A DNA stretch of 26,204 nucleotides from Saprospiraceae bacterium UBA3362 (GTDB lineage: Bacteria > Bacteroidota > Bacteroidia > Chitinophagales > Saprospiraceae), in contig DEQQ01000014.1 in the NCBI GenBank assembly GCA_002360455.1, positions 1 through 26,204 of the forward strand, in the 5' to 3' direction. The notes under the pieces were generated by a model. It saw only the letters and a list, made by a program, of their open reading frames with translations. It was not told where the DNA came from and made no database searches. A program made the translations under genes and the position numbers. Of the stretch, positions 19,251-26,204 are shown one piece after another. Each line of letters begins with the position of its first letter. Positions within the stretch are counted from its first letter, which is position 1.

Positions 19251-20204
19251 CGTATTGATCATCTTGTCTATCCCCAATCCGTCTGCCTCAGCCTTATAGT
19301 TTAATACCAGACGGTGTCTGAGAACAAGTGCGGCAATAGCTTGCACATCTTCAATATCTGGAGAATATTTGCCGTTGATTGCAGCATGACATTTGGCTCC
19401 GAGAACCAAGTTTTGAGACGCTCTAGGGCCTGCTCCCCAGCTTACATATTGATTTACTTCTTTGGTTGCAGTTTCTGTATTAGGTCTTGTTCTTGCTGTC
19501 AGTTTCACAGCATATTCTAATACATTATCAGCAATAGGAATCTTCCTTACCAGTTTTTGAAATTCCAAAATTTGAGAGGCATTCAATATGGCCTTGATAG
19601 GGTTATAGTGGTCCGATGTAGTCTGTTTTACTACCTGTAATTCTTCTTGATAATTGGGATAATTCAGTGGAATATTAAACATAAATCGATCCAGCTGAGC
19701 CTCCGGCAAAGGATAAGTTCCTTCTTGCTCAATGGGGTTTTGGGTGGCTAATACAAAAAATGGGGAAGGCAAAGTATGGTTCACACCACTTACTGTTACT
19801 TTGCGTTCTTGCATGGCTTCCAAAAGTGCGGACTGTGTTTTAGGAGGAGTTCGGTTGATTTCATCTGCCAAGACAATATTGGCAAATAATGGCCCGTGAT
19901 TAAACTTAAATTTTCTGTCCTCATCCAAAATTTCACTACCGGTTATGTCAGAAGGCATAAGGTCCGGAGTAAATTGGATCCGCTTAAAATTTAGGTCTAA
20001 AGCTTGAGCTATTGTGTTTATTAAAAGGGTTTTGGCCAATCCCGGCACTCCGACCAAAAGACTATGACCATTGCTAAACAATGAAATAATACTCGCCTTG
20101 ACCACATCATTCTGTCCTACGATTTGCTTGGCGATTTCTGTTTTTAAATCTTTATAGGATTGCGCCATTGCATCTATGGCCTGAACATCAGAATTATATT
20201 GCAT
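19242..20204 (-). CDS. MoxR-type AAA+ ATPase
   Basis: Cytoplasmic AAA+ ATPase of 320 residues, a family thought to act as chaperones that activate or mature partner proteins, often with VWA-domain proteins. The Walker A motif is GVPGLAKT and Walker B is IVLADEINR. The MoxR signature is clear: TPPKTQSALLEAMQER, ATQNPIEQEGTYPLPEAQLDRF, and near the C-terminus VSWGAGPRASQNLVLGAK. The length and both ends agree with a complete protein. In most Bacteroidota a MoxR gene is followed by DUF58 and VWA (BatA/BatB-like) genes. Here the downstream neighbour is a convergent acetyltransferase, so this copy stands alone and its client must be encoded elsewhere. The HU gene upstream is cut off by a terminator, so this gene probably has its own promoter in 20205-20274, where I could not identify an exact match. 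Confidence 0.93.
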   Translation of the reverse strand: MQYNSDVQAIDAMAQSYKDLKTEIAKQIVGQNDVVKASIISLFSNGHSLLVGVPGLAKTLLINTIAQALDLNFKRIQFTPDLMPSDITGSEILDEDRKFKFNHGPLFANIVLADEINRTPPKTQSALLEAMQERKVTVSGVNHTLPSPFFVLATQNPIEQEGTYPLPEAQLDRFMFNIPLNYPNYQEELQVVKQTTSDHYNPIKAILNASQILEFQKLVRKIPIADNVLEYAVKLTARTRPNTETATKEVNQYVSWGAGPRASQNLVLGAKCHAAINGKYSPDIEDVQAIAALVLRHRLVLNYKAEADGLGIDKMINTLL

Positions 20205-20274
20205 TCTATTCTCTTTGGATTAATTAGATGACAAAACGTTTCCTCGCTGAAAAAGTTGAAATTTAATTAAACTA

Positions 20275-20300
20275 AAAAGCCCTGCGAAAACAGGGCTTTT
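20275..20300 (-). terminator. Rho-independent terminator of the HU gene
   Basis: AAAAGCCCTG (20275-20284) and CAGGGCTTTT (20291-20300) form a perfect 10-bp stem with a 6-nt loop. On the minus strand the GC stem ends in TTTTT. It starts 22 nt after the HU stop codon. Confidence 0.88.
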
Positions 20301-20321
20301 ATAGATTGAAAATTCTTTTTT

Positions 20322-20594
20322 TTACTTTACAGTATCAGATAAGCCTTTACCTGCTTTGAATCTTACAACTTTTCTTGCAGGGATTTTGATTGTTTTACCT
20401 GTTGCAGGGTTTCTTCCTTCACGAGCCTTTCTTTTATTTACAGAAAAAGTTCCGAAACCAACCAAAGTTACCTTATCTCCTTTTTTCAAGCTTTTTTCGA
20501 TAGATGCGAAAACTGTATCAACAGCTGTAGTAGCCTGAACTTTTGTGATTTCCGCTTCTTTTGCTACATTAGCAATTAAATCTCCTTTGTTCAT
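20322..20594 (-). CDS. hup: HU family DNA-binding protein
   Basis: Small nucleoid-associated protein of 90 residues that bends and compacts DNA as a dimer. It is complete and canonical: MNKGDLIANVAKEAEITKVQ at the N-terminus, the helical dimerisation region with VDTVFASIEKSLKKGDKVTL, VGFGTFSVNKRKAREGRNP, and the DNA-intercalating arm GRNPATGKTIKIPA with its conserved proline, ending VVRFKAGKGLSD. It is monocistronic: a strong terminator follows and a promoter-like sequence precedes it. The symbol is the generic HU name; which HU paralog this is cannot be decided here. Confidence 0.96.
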   Translation of the reverse strand: MNKGDLIANVAKEAEITKVQATTAVDTVFASIEKSLKKGDKVTLVGFGTFSVNKRKAREGRNPATGKTIKIPARKVVRFKAGKGLSDTVK

Positions 20595-20637
20595 TGTTTT
20601 GATTTTTTATTTGTGGATAAAATATTAAATAATGGTG

Positions 20638-20669
20638 TAAAGATATATTAGGATTTTTAATTATACAAG
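20638..20669 (-). promoter_or_regulatory. Probable Bacteroidota-type promoter of the HU gene
   Basis: On the minus strand CTTG (20669-20666) is followed by 20 nt and TATCTTTA (20645-20638). This fits TTTG-N19/20-TAnnTTTG with one mismatch in each box. The predicted leader is about 35-40 nt, ending at the ATG at 20594. Confidence 0.45.
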
Positions 20670-20715
20670 AACATATTTAAAAAAAATTTATACATGAAAC
20701 TCAACATAGAGAGGC

Positions 20716-20751
20716 GTTTTGACGTTAATAGGTCCTACAAGCGTCTAAAAC
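20716..20751. repeat. Inverted repeat upstream of the small exported protein gene
   Basis: GTTTTGACG (20716-20724) pairs with CGTCTAAAAC (20742-20751), with one bulged base and a 17-nt loop. It lies in the divergent region between the HU gene and the small exported protein gene, 41 bp before the latter's ATG. It could be an operator or a leader hairpin; there is no T-tract on the plus strand directly after it that would make a terminator. Confidence 0.3.
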
Positions 20752-20791
20752 AAAGGGTTTTTACATTGATTATCAATAAATTGCCAATAAA

Positions 20792-20986
20792 ATGAAGGGA
20801 TTCAAAACCACGCTTTCCCAAATCATCCTGTTTATGGGACTTTTTTTCATTATTGGCTCCGGATGCCATAGAAAATCGGGCTGTCCGGCTGAGGGCCAAC
20901 ATCCAAAATTGGATAAAAAGGGCAACCCCAAAGGCAAAGCCAGCTCGGGTTTATTCGATAAAAAAGGCAGAATGAACTCAAGATAA
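20792..20986 (+). CDS. Small basic exported protein, possible lipoprotein
   Basis: 64-residue protein of unknown function. An uninterrupted hydrophobic segment (residues about 8-23, SQIILFMGLFFIIGSG) is followed by Cys25 in IGSGC, which could be a lipoprotein signal, although the -3 position is Gly instead of the usual Leu/Val. The rest is short and rich in Lys, Gly and Pro (CPAEGQHPKLDKKGNPKG, then SSGLFDKKGR). Tiny exported proteins ending in a basic SGLF-K-K tail resemble a type I recall from other Bacteroidota, without known function. The ORF starts with ATG and ends 2 bp before the convergent OppC-like gene. I consider it a real gene because of the signal-like N-terminus and its position in an otherwise empty gap, but it could not be compared with homologs here. 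Confidence 0.6.
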   Translation: MKGFKTTLSQIILFMGLFFIIGSGCHRKSGCPAEGQHPKLDKKGNPKGKASSGLFDKKGRMNSR

Positions 20987-20988
20987 AA

Positions 20989-22176
20989 TTAAGCTATTTC
21001 CTCAAAGGATCTTTTTGTTCTACTCCAGCCCAACAGGTAAAAACTGAGGCTGATCCAAAATATGATCAATCCCGGAAACAAAGTTGCCCACCAATCTGCA
21101 GGATAGTTTCTTGAACTGCTTATCAATGATCCTAAACTAATTTGTTCCGGCTTTAAGCCGATTCCAAGATAGGCCAAACTGCTTTCGGTAATGATCAAAC
21201 TACTCATCAAATAAGAAAGAAGAGGAACAAGATCAAGAAAAACTCTAGGCCACAAATGTCTTCTTAAAATATCAAAATGAGTTAAGCCTAATGACTGTGC
21301 TGAAACCAAGTCAGCGTCAGCAGAATGTTTTATCACAGAAGCTCTACTGTATTTTGCAATCACTGGAGCAGTCAATAAAGCAAGTACAAAAGAAATTCCT
21401 ATTGGCTGATTGGTTTGATATGTTTGAATCAACAGAAATATAAAAATGATGGAGGGGATTGCCTTAAAAATATTGATATAAAGTAAGGTAATGAAATCAA
21501 AAGAAAATGAAACTTTATTTCCAATTTTGTTCAATCTCCTCAGAATAAACATACTCAAAATAAACCCAATCAAAAACAAACTCCATAACTCCCAATTCAT
21601 AAAGTTTAGCTGACTAATAACCAATAGAATCCAAATGGTCATCGCTATTAATATTAATCCAAACCACAGTCCCGCTTTGGAAATTGAGTGAACTTTATAA
21701 GCATGATAACTCACCATTGAGCTTGGAATAAACCCCAATAATAATCCAATAATCAAGGCCATACAACAGATCCATAAACTGCTTTGCAATCCATAAAAAC
21801 AGGCACCCAACATATCTCGACCAAGCTCATCAGTGCCCAACAAAAAAAAGGATCCTCCACTTGAACTCATCGGTGACAGATGAGCTCTTCCCAAGTCAAT
21901 CTCCTCTACTGATTTATAAAAAAGAGGCCAAAGCACAGTGCTGTATTCAAGCTTAGAAAAATCTTTTTGAACATTCAATAAATCTTGTGCAAGTGGAGAG
22001 GTCCGTGAATAAATATCTTCTATAACAGGAAAATAAATCTGATTCTTATACACTACCACCAATGGCTCAGTTCCAATTAAAAACCGAACAAACAAAGTTA
22101 AAAAGAACAACAGCATCAAGCTCAAGGATAGAGGTTTTCGCAATGCATTGATAAACTCAGATTTCCTATTCCTCAT
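20989..22176 (-). CDS. Peptide-type ABC transporter permease, OppC-like, with extra membrane segments
   Basis: Inner-membrane permease of 395 residues, third gene of an importer operon. The open frame extends upstream to 22275, but ATG at 22176 forms an ATGA overlap with the stop of the OppB-like gene and gives a typical OppC N-terminus, so I chose it. TM1 is at about 15-35; EPLVVVYKNQIYFPV and LGTDELGRDMLG (113-124) are OppC landmarks. The cytoplasmic EAA-like loop is at about 277-312 (SRASVIKHSADADLVSAQSLG, RRHLWP), followed by ESSLAYLGIGLKPEQISLGSLI. The family is usually about 290-310 residues. The excess is in part an insertion at about 158-224 containing two extra hydrophobic stretches (LWFGLILIAMTIWILLVI and LWSLFLIGFILSMFIL) between the second TM and the segment around KAIPSIIF. 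Function: with OppB, the channel for oligopeptides or a similar solute. Confidence 0.87.
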   Translation of the reverse strand: MRNRKSEFINALRKPLSLSLMLLFFLTLFVRFLIGTEPLVVVYKNQIYFPVIEDIYSRTSPLAQDLLNVQKDFSKLEYSTVLWPLFYKSVEEIDLGRAHLSPMSSSGGSFFLLGTDELGRDMLGACFYGLQSSLWICCMALIIGLLLGFIPSSMVSYHAYKVHSISKAGLWFGLILIAMTIWILLVISQLNFMNWELWSLFLIGFILSMFILRRLNKIGNKVSFSFDFITLLYINIFKAIPSIIFIFLLIQTYQTNQPIGISFVLALLTAPVIAKYSRASVIKHSADADLVSAQSLGLTHFDILRRHLWPRVFLDLVPLLSYLMSSLIITESSLAYLGIGLKPEQISLGSLISSSRNYPADWWATLFPGLIIFWISLSFYLLGWSRTKRSFEEIA

Positions 22177-23168
22177 TGTCTTGGATCTATTTTGGATATA
22201 AACAAATCTGAAATAAAAAAACCAATGCAACTCAGAACAGCAGTGAGAAACACGATAAAATTCACTGTATTCCAATCCGAAGTTTTTAGTGATTGAACTA
22301 ATAATCTACCCATTCCCGGAATAATAAATACATTCTCTATTATCAATGATCCTCCGATAATCGATGGAATAGCTCCGGTAAACCAAGCCGAAATTCGAAG
22401 AAGTAAATGAGATTTTAATTCAAACTGTCTAAGCTGATTTTCTTGCAATCCCTGTGACAAAGCCCTTGTCCAAAATACCTCGTCTCTGATTTGAAACTGA
22501 GTATCGACCATGAGTCCTGTTAAAAATGCCAAACTGGGCAAAACAGAACAAACAATAGGAAGAACAAAATATTGAGGAGAGCCCAATAAAACATCCGACC
22601 ATGGCGAGTGAATAAAACTTACCATACTTGCAGGAAAAAGATTGATCGCAACACTAAACAACAACACCAAACAACTTGCCAACCAAAACAAGGGCACAGA
22701 ATGAAAAAACACCAAAAGTTGAAACACTAATTTTCCAATTTTATTATGTCTTTTTGATATCCAAAAGCTTAAAAAAAATGAGCTAAAAAATAATATAATC
22801 AGAGACGGTATCTGAATGGCCATTGTCCATTTTAAAGAGTGGAACACCCTTTGGGCTACAAGCTCGTATGTAACGTTTGATCTCATTGATCTTATTGTAA
22901 TCAATTGATGAAATTGATTCTCTACTCCATTCCATCTCCATTCAGGAATAAAATTTCTAAAACTAAGTTTGGGTTCGTTAAACGTTGGAAGCAAACTAAA
23001 ATAAAAAATGGGTATCGACTTTTGAACTTCAAATGAACGATCAGTGCTCTCTTCATTAATGAACTCAGAATTTTCAGAAGGGACAATTCTATTGGTCAAC
23101 CAAAGGCTGATCAAACTAACCAACAGCGCCAGTCCAATATACCCAAAAAATTGCACCACTCTTTTCAT
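22173..23168 (-). CDS. Peptide-type ABC transporter permease, OppB-like
   Basis: Inner-membrane permease of 331 residues, second gene of the importer operon. TM1 is at about 5-25. A large periplasmic segment contains EWRWNGVENQFHQLI, which matches the WNG-x-x-NQ-x-H motif of Bacteroidota OppB homologs. Several TMs follow, then the cytoplasmic EAA-like loop (WTRALSQGLQENQLRQFEL). The C-terminus is typical of OppB: GGSLIIENVFIIPGMGRLLV, DWNTVNFIVFLTAVLSCIGF, and the final SKIDPRQ. It begins 4 nt after the binding-protein stop and overlaps the OppC start by 4 nt, so the three genes are probably cotranscribed and translationally coupled. Solute specificity cannot be read from the permease. Confidence 0.9.
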   Translation of the reverse strand: MKRVVQFFGYIGLALLVSLISLWLTNRIVPSENSEFINEESTDRSFEVQKSIPIFYFSLLPTFNEPKLSFRNFIPEWRWNGVENQFHQLITIRSMRSNVTYELVAQRVFHSLKWTMAIQIPSLIILFFSSFFLSFWISKRHNKIGKLVFQLLVFFHSVPLFWLASCLVLLFSVAINLFPASMVSFIHSPWSDVLLGSPQYFVLPIVCSVLPSLAFLTGLMVDTQFQIRDEVFWTRALSQGLQENQLRQFELKSHLLLRISAWFTGAIPSIIGGSLIIENVFIIPGMGRLLVQSLKTSDWNTVNFIVFLTAVLSCIGFFISDLFISKIDPRQ

Positions 23169-23172
23169 GTGA

Positions 23173-24903
23173 TTACTCTAAGACAGCACTCCTATTTTCA
23201 AGATATCCCGGTTTTCGATTGGAAAGTTGCAATTGGATTCGCTTACTGCAAATTATTCTCTCCAATGGTGAATATAAAAACAATTGCGCCTGATCTCTGT
23301 AAATAATTTCTTGAAATTGGAGATATGCCTCTTTTCGCTCTTGCTGCGTATTCGCAGTTCTAATCTTGCTGATAAGACTATCAATGATTGAAGAATGATA
23401 ACCACTTTTGTTGCTTCCGCCTTTTTGAATGTTACTGCTATGCCAATTTTGGAATGGATCCCAGTCCCCCGGATTTTGTCTTGAGGTAACCAAGCAAAGA
23501 TCAAATTCATGACTATTAATCTCTTTCAAAGCTTGAGACCATTCCTTTTGTTGAACATCGATTTGAACTCCGATTTTATTTGCTTCTTGTTGAAAAAGTA
23601 AGCCTAAAGCTTTTCCTAAATCTTGAGAAGCTGTACTCAGTGTTAGTTTCAAATCCGTGCGCTTCCCTCCTATTGCTTTATCCAGCAACCCGTCAGAATT
23701 ATTGTCCTTCCATCCCGCTTTTTCCAGTAAAATTTTAGCTTGGTTTGGATTGAAAGAAATAGGCTCCAAATTTTTATGATAATATTCTTTACTTAAATGC
23801 ACAGGCCCAATTATCCGTTGTGCAAACCCAAACATTTGAGACTGAATAAACTGATCTATAGGAAGCAAAAGAGCCAATGCTTTTCTTACTAAACTGTCTT
23901 GAAGTATAGGATTTCTATGATTCACCTCTATGTAGGAATACTGTAAAAGCGATGGAGTGTAAAAGCTAAATTTTTCGTTCTTCTTTGAATCCTCCTTCCA
24001 AGAACTAAAAGTCTTTGGAGTTACATTGGTCACCAGGTCAATAGATCCTTTTTCCAATTCTACCAAAGCTGTGTTGATATCAGGAATAACAATATAATCT
24101 ATTTCTTTTGGAAGGGCAGAAAGTTGCGGATTGGTTTGAACATACGATTGAGACCAATGATTTTCTTTTCTTTCCAGTTGTATAATCGAATTGGGAATCC
24201 ATTGTTTCAATCGATAAGGTCCTGCTCCGGAAATTTTTTTTCTGCAAAACTCATTTCCTTGAAACTGTTCAGCAAAAAGTTTCAATTTTGAATGTTCTTC
24301 AGCAGAAAAGGACAAAGAGTCTTTTGTTCTTAAATCTTGAATAGTAAACTGATCTAATAATCCATTGGGATCATAAATTGATTTTGGATAAAGATTAAAA
24401 TTTCCAGAAATTTCTTGACTCAATAGATAATCTTTTTTTACCCGAACGACACAACTTTTATTTTCTTCTCTTACAGAAAGAACATTTTTCAATGAACTTC
24501 TCCAGGCTCCATTTTTTATATAGGGATTAAGCGCCGCTTTAACTGTAAATTCCAGATCGCTCGAAGAAATTGGATTTTGGTCATCCCAAGTTGCTCCATC
24601 CAAAAACTGATATTGATACTCGATCACACTGTCATTGATCGTTTTAGATTGACCAAGATCTTTTAATAATACAGCTTCAAGCTCCAACTTAGAAGGATTG
24701 TACTCGAACATTTCTGCCATTAATTGATATTCAATTTGAGTAGCTAATCCTGATTGAGAAACAATAGGATTCAAACAGTCAGGCTCTTCTTGAATCCTGA
24801 TCCTGAGGACAGAGCCTGCCTTGCCTGCCCCACTTCCGCAAGAATTCAGAGCAATAACACAAACTCCGAGAACCAACGCAATGTGAACAAAATTGTATCG
24901 CAT
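23173..24903 (-). CDS. ABC transporter solute-binding lipoprotein, family 5 (OppA-like)
   Basis: Periplasmic, membrane-anchored substrate-binding protein of 576 residues, first gene of the importer operon. I start at ATG 24903; an in-frame GTG two codons upstream is less likely. The signal peptide ends in a lipobox ALNSC, Cys22, followed by Gly-Ser-Gly residues. The SBP_bac_5 fold is recognisable: LRIRIQEEPDCLNPI, YQFLDGATWDDQNPISSSDLEF (shortened here to its core WDDQNPISSSDLEFTV), SGAGPYRLKQWIP, and in the C-lobe ALALLLPIDQFI and GPVHLSKEYY. The length fits the peptide/nickel-binding group. It probably binds oligopeptides, but family 5 proteins also take sugars, nickel or heme, so the ligand is open. 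No ATPase genes (OppD/OppF) are adjacent, so the nucleotide-binding subunits must be encoded elsewhere. Confidence 0.9.
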   Translation of the reverse strand: MRYNFVHIALVLGVCVIALNSCGSGAGKAGSVLRIRIQEEPDCLNPIVSQSGLATQIEYQLMAEMFEYNPSKLELEAVLLKDLGQSKTINDSVIEYQYQFLDGATWDDQNPISSSDLEFTVKAALNPYIKNGAWRSSLKNVLSVREENKSCVVRVKKDYLLSQEISGNFNLYPKSIYDPNGLLDQFTIQDLRTKDSLSFSAEEHSKLKLFAEQFQGNEFCRKKISGAGPYRLKQWIPNSIIQLERKENHWSQSYVQTNPQLSALPKEIDYIVIPDINTALVELEKGSIDLVTNVTPKTFSSWKEDSKKNEKFSFYTPSLLQYSYIEVNHRNPILQDSLVRKALALLLPIDQFIQSQMFGFAQRIIGPVHLSKEYYHKNLEPISFNPNQAKILLEKAGWKDNNSDGLLDKAIGGKRTDLKLTLSTASQDLGKALGLLFQQEANKIGVQIDVQQKEWSQALKEINSHEFDLCLVTSRQNPGDWDPFQNWHSSNIQKGGSNKSGYHSSIIDSLISKIRTANTQQERKEAYLQFQEIIYRDQAQLFLYSPLERIICSKRIQLQLSNRKPGYLENRSAVLE

Positions 24904-24986
24904 ATTCACTGAGAATGATCTTTTTTACAAAGTGTAAACTTACGATAAGTTTTCCATATAAGATCAATTTGACTAAGGAAAGATGA

Positions 24987-25018
24987 GTTTCAAAATTTTA
25001 CTTTCACGGAGTTGAAAC
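24987..25018. repeat. Inverted repeat in the divergent region between the importer operon and the epimerase gene
   Basis: GTTTCAA (24987-24993) and TTGAAAC (25012-25018) are perfect 7-bp inverted repeats spaced by 18 nt. The 223-bp divergent region 24904-25126 should contain both promoters; I did not find an exact Bacteroidota promoter for either gene. The repeat could be a regulator site, but a 7-bp palindrome can also occur by chance. Confidence 0.25.
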
Positions 25019-25126
25019 CGGAGGAACAAAATGGAAAAACCCCGAACATATTGATCTTTATTTTGGATAAATTGTTTGGCCTAGAATAAACTCCAAATTA
25101 TCTAAGACCGGAAAATTCCTTTAATT

Positions 25127-26023
25127 ATGGCAAAAATTATCATAGCAGGTGGATCAGGAATGCTCGGAAAAGAACTCCGAAAAAAATTAGTTTCCGAAAA
25201 TCATGAGGTCGTCATATTGAGTCGCAATAAGTCAATTTGTAAACAATCAAGTGATCACATTTATTGGAATCCGGAAAAACAATGGATAGATCCTAATGTG
25301 TTTGTATCTACAGATGTATTAATCAATCTTTGTGGATCTAATATTAGTCAAGGCAGATGGACTTCACAAAGAAAAAAAGAACTGTTAGAATCCAGAATCA
25401 TTCCTATCCATTTTTTAGTCGATGTTTTTAAAAGGCATCAAATTCGAATTCCAAAAATCCTCCAAGCTTCAGCCATTGGAATCTACGGCAGGCAAGACAT
25501 AGAAAGTGTTGACGAAAGCACGAGGGTATCATCAACCGATTTTTTATCAAATCTATGCCTTCAATGGGAAAAATCCGGCACACTGCTTAGGCCTTATTGT
25601 GATCAGTTAAGTTTGGTAAGAATAGGAGTTGTATTGGATAAACAAGAGGGAATGTTAGCTAAAATTGCATCAACCTCCGGGTTTAAGTTTATCGCCTGTT
25701 TTGGCAAAGGAAGAGAAACATTAAGTTGGATATCCGGTACCGACTTCTGCAACATTGTGTCAAAACTCATAGACGTTGTTGAAATCCCAAATATTATTAA
25801 TTTGGTTTCGCCCCATTGGACTACCTACAGTTCGTTTTATCTCCAACTCAAACATTTCTTCAAGGTTCCATTTCTACTAAGACTTCCGGAGTTTTTAGGA
25901 AAATGGATATTTGGAGAAATGTTCGTTTTATTAAATTACAATCAGAAAGTTAAATCAAAAAATCTAACCAACATGAACTACCAATTCATTCATCCAAGCC
26001 TTGAAGATTTTTTAAAAAAATAA
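25127..26023 (+). CDS. TIGR01777-family NAD(P)-dependent epimerase-like protein
   Basis: Cytoplasmic protein of 298 residues in the extended short-chain dehydrogenase superfamily (YfcH/TIGR01777 group, sometimes annotated nucleoside-diphosphate-sugar epimerase). The N-terminal Rossmann motif is IIIAGGSGMLGKEL. Family landmarks follow: IYWNPEKQWID, VLINLCGSNISQGRWTSQRK, ESRIIPIHFLVD, LQASAIGIYG (the Ser and Tyr region), and RIGVVLDKQEGMLAKI. The C-terminal part has FACFGKG-like sequence (FIACFGKGRETLSWISGTDF), then INLVSPHWTT and a DUF1731-like tail. The length is normal. The physiological substrate of this family is not established, so the epimerase name is by fold only. Its stop codon lies inside the hairpin shared with the downstream ndk gene. 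Confidence 0.88.
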   Translation: MAKIIIAGGSGMLGKELRKKLVSENHEVVILSRNKSICKQSSDHIYWNPEKQWIDPNVFVSTDVLINLCGSNISQGRWTSQRKKELLESRIIPIHFLVDVFKRHQIRIPKILQASAIGIYGRQDIESVDESTRVSSTDFLSNLCLQWEKSGTLLRPYCDQLSLVRIGVVLDKQEGMLAKIASTSGFKFIACFGKGRETLSWISGTDFCNIVSKLIDVVEIPNIINLVSPHWTTYSSFYLQLKHFFKVPFLLRLPEFLGKWIFGEMFVLLNYNQKVKSKNLTNMNYQFIHPSLEDFLKK

Positions 26024-26049
26024 AGGCTAGATTCAATACCCAGCCTTTA
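26021..26049. terminator. Terminator hairpin shared by the epimerase and ndk genes
   Basis: TAAAGGCT (26021-26028) and AGCCTTTA (26042-26049) form a perfect 8-bp stem with a 13-nt loop. On the minus strand it continues into TTTTTTT (26020-26014), a proper terminator for ndk. On the plus strand the T-tract is weak. The epimerase stop codon is the first three bases of the stem. Confidence 0.7.
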
Positions 26050-26091
26050 TAAACCTATTTATAACAAACTTAAATTTGACTTCTCTATGGG

Positions 26092-26204
26092 TTAAAACAT
26101 TTCGGTTCCTGAAAAATGGAATGAACCTTCAATGGCTGCATTTTCATCAGAATCAGAACCGTGAACAGCATTTTCTCCAATATTTTTTGCATACAAAGCT
26201 CTAA
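26092..26204 (-). CDS. ndk: Nucleoside diphosphate kinase, C-terminal end (gene continues beyond the window)
   Basis: Translating the minus strand from the window edge to TAA at 26094-26092 gives 36 residues: RALYAKNIGENAVHGSDSDE followed by NAAIEGSFHFSGTEMF. This is the diagnostic C-terminus of nucleoside diphosphate kinase, which transfers the gamma-phosphate from ATP to other NDPs through a phosphohistidine. The catalytic His is in NAVHGSDS (His14 of this fragment), and the ENA-x-x-E motif and final aromatic segment are also present. The N-terminal three quarters lie outside the window. Confidence 0.95.
   Translation of the reverse strand, partial: RALYAKNIGENAVHGSDSDENAAIEGSFHFSGTEMF

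Noticed and set aside
22177..22275. 33-residue N-terminal extension of the OppC-like gene
   Set aside because: It lies entirely within the OppB-like coding region, and the ATG at 22176 gives a normal OppC start with an ATGA overlap.
1..26204. CRISPR arrays, tRNA or rRNA genes, insertion sequences, prophage or restriction genes
   Set aside because: None was recognised on either strand; the intergenic regions are short and hold only the hairpins and promoters listed.

Overview
The window comes from a Bacteroidota genome, most likely a Saprospiria-like lineage. Supporting signs are three giant surface proteins ending in the type IX secretion system (T9SS) type B sorting domain, a SusC/CarboxypepD-reg type TonB receptor, an exact Bacteroidota promoter (TTTG-N19-TAnnTTTG), no obvious Shine-Dalgarno sites, and AT-rich intergenic DNA.

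Layout. At 1-943 (minus) lies the N-terminal third of a TonB-dependent outer-membrane receptor. Its signal peptide is preceded by an unusual extension encoded by a triple-hairpin DNA element. From 1043 to 18417 (minus), about 17 kb, sit three huge secreted multidomain proteins of roughly 1912, 1917 and 1802 residues. The first two are tandem paralogs with the same architecture: N-terminal Cys-rich beta-sandwich, three copies of a 280-residue unit, PKD/Ig-like repeats, SprB repeat, T9SS-B domain. The third has a P-domain at its tip, a stalk of 15 Cys-paired Ig-like repeats, a SprB repeat and the same C-terminal signal.

After an AT-rich intergenic gap come ordinary genes: a GNAT acetyltransferase (plus), convergent with a MoxR-type AAA+ ATPase (minus), then an HU-family DNA-binding protein (minus) with a clear terminator and a plausible promoter. 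A small basic exported protein (plus) follows. Next is a compact minus-strand operon for a peptide-type ABC importer (solute-binding lipoprotein, OppB-like permease, OppC-like permease), with 4-nt spacing and an ATGA overlap but no ATPase gene here. A TIGR01777-type NAD-dependent epimerase (plus) and the C-terminal end of nucleoside diphosphate kinase (minus, cut by the window edge) share a terminator hairpin.

How the parts relate. The three giant proteins are predicted to cross the inner membrane by Sec and the outer membrane by T9SS, and to be attached to or released from the surface; adhesion or gliding is the usual proposal for such proteins but is not shown here. The remainder is core or transport metabolism. 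No CRISPR array, tRNA, rRNA, transposase or prophage gene was seen. I found no clear novel multi-gene system; the strongest unexplained signals are the hairpin element inside the receptor gene and the repeat architecture of the giant proteins.
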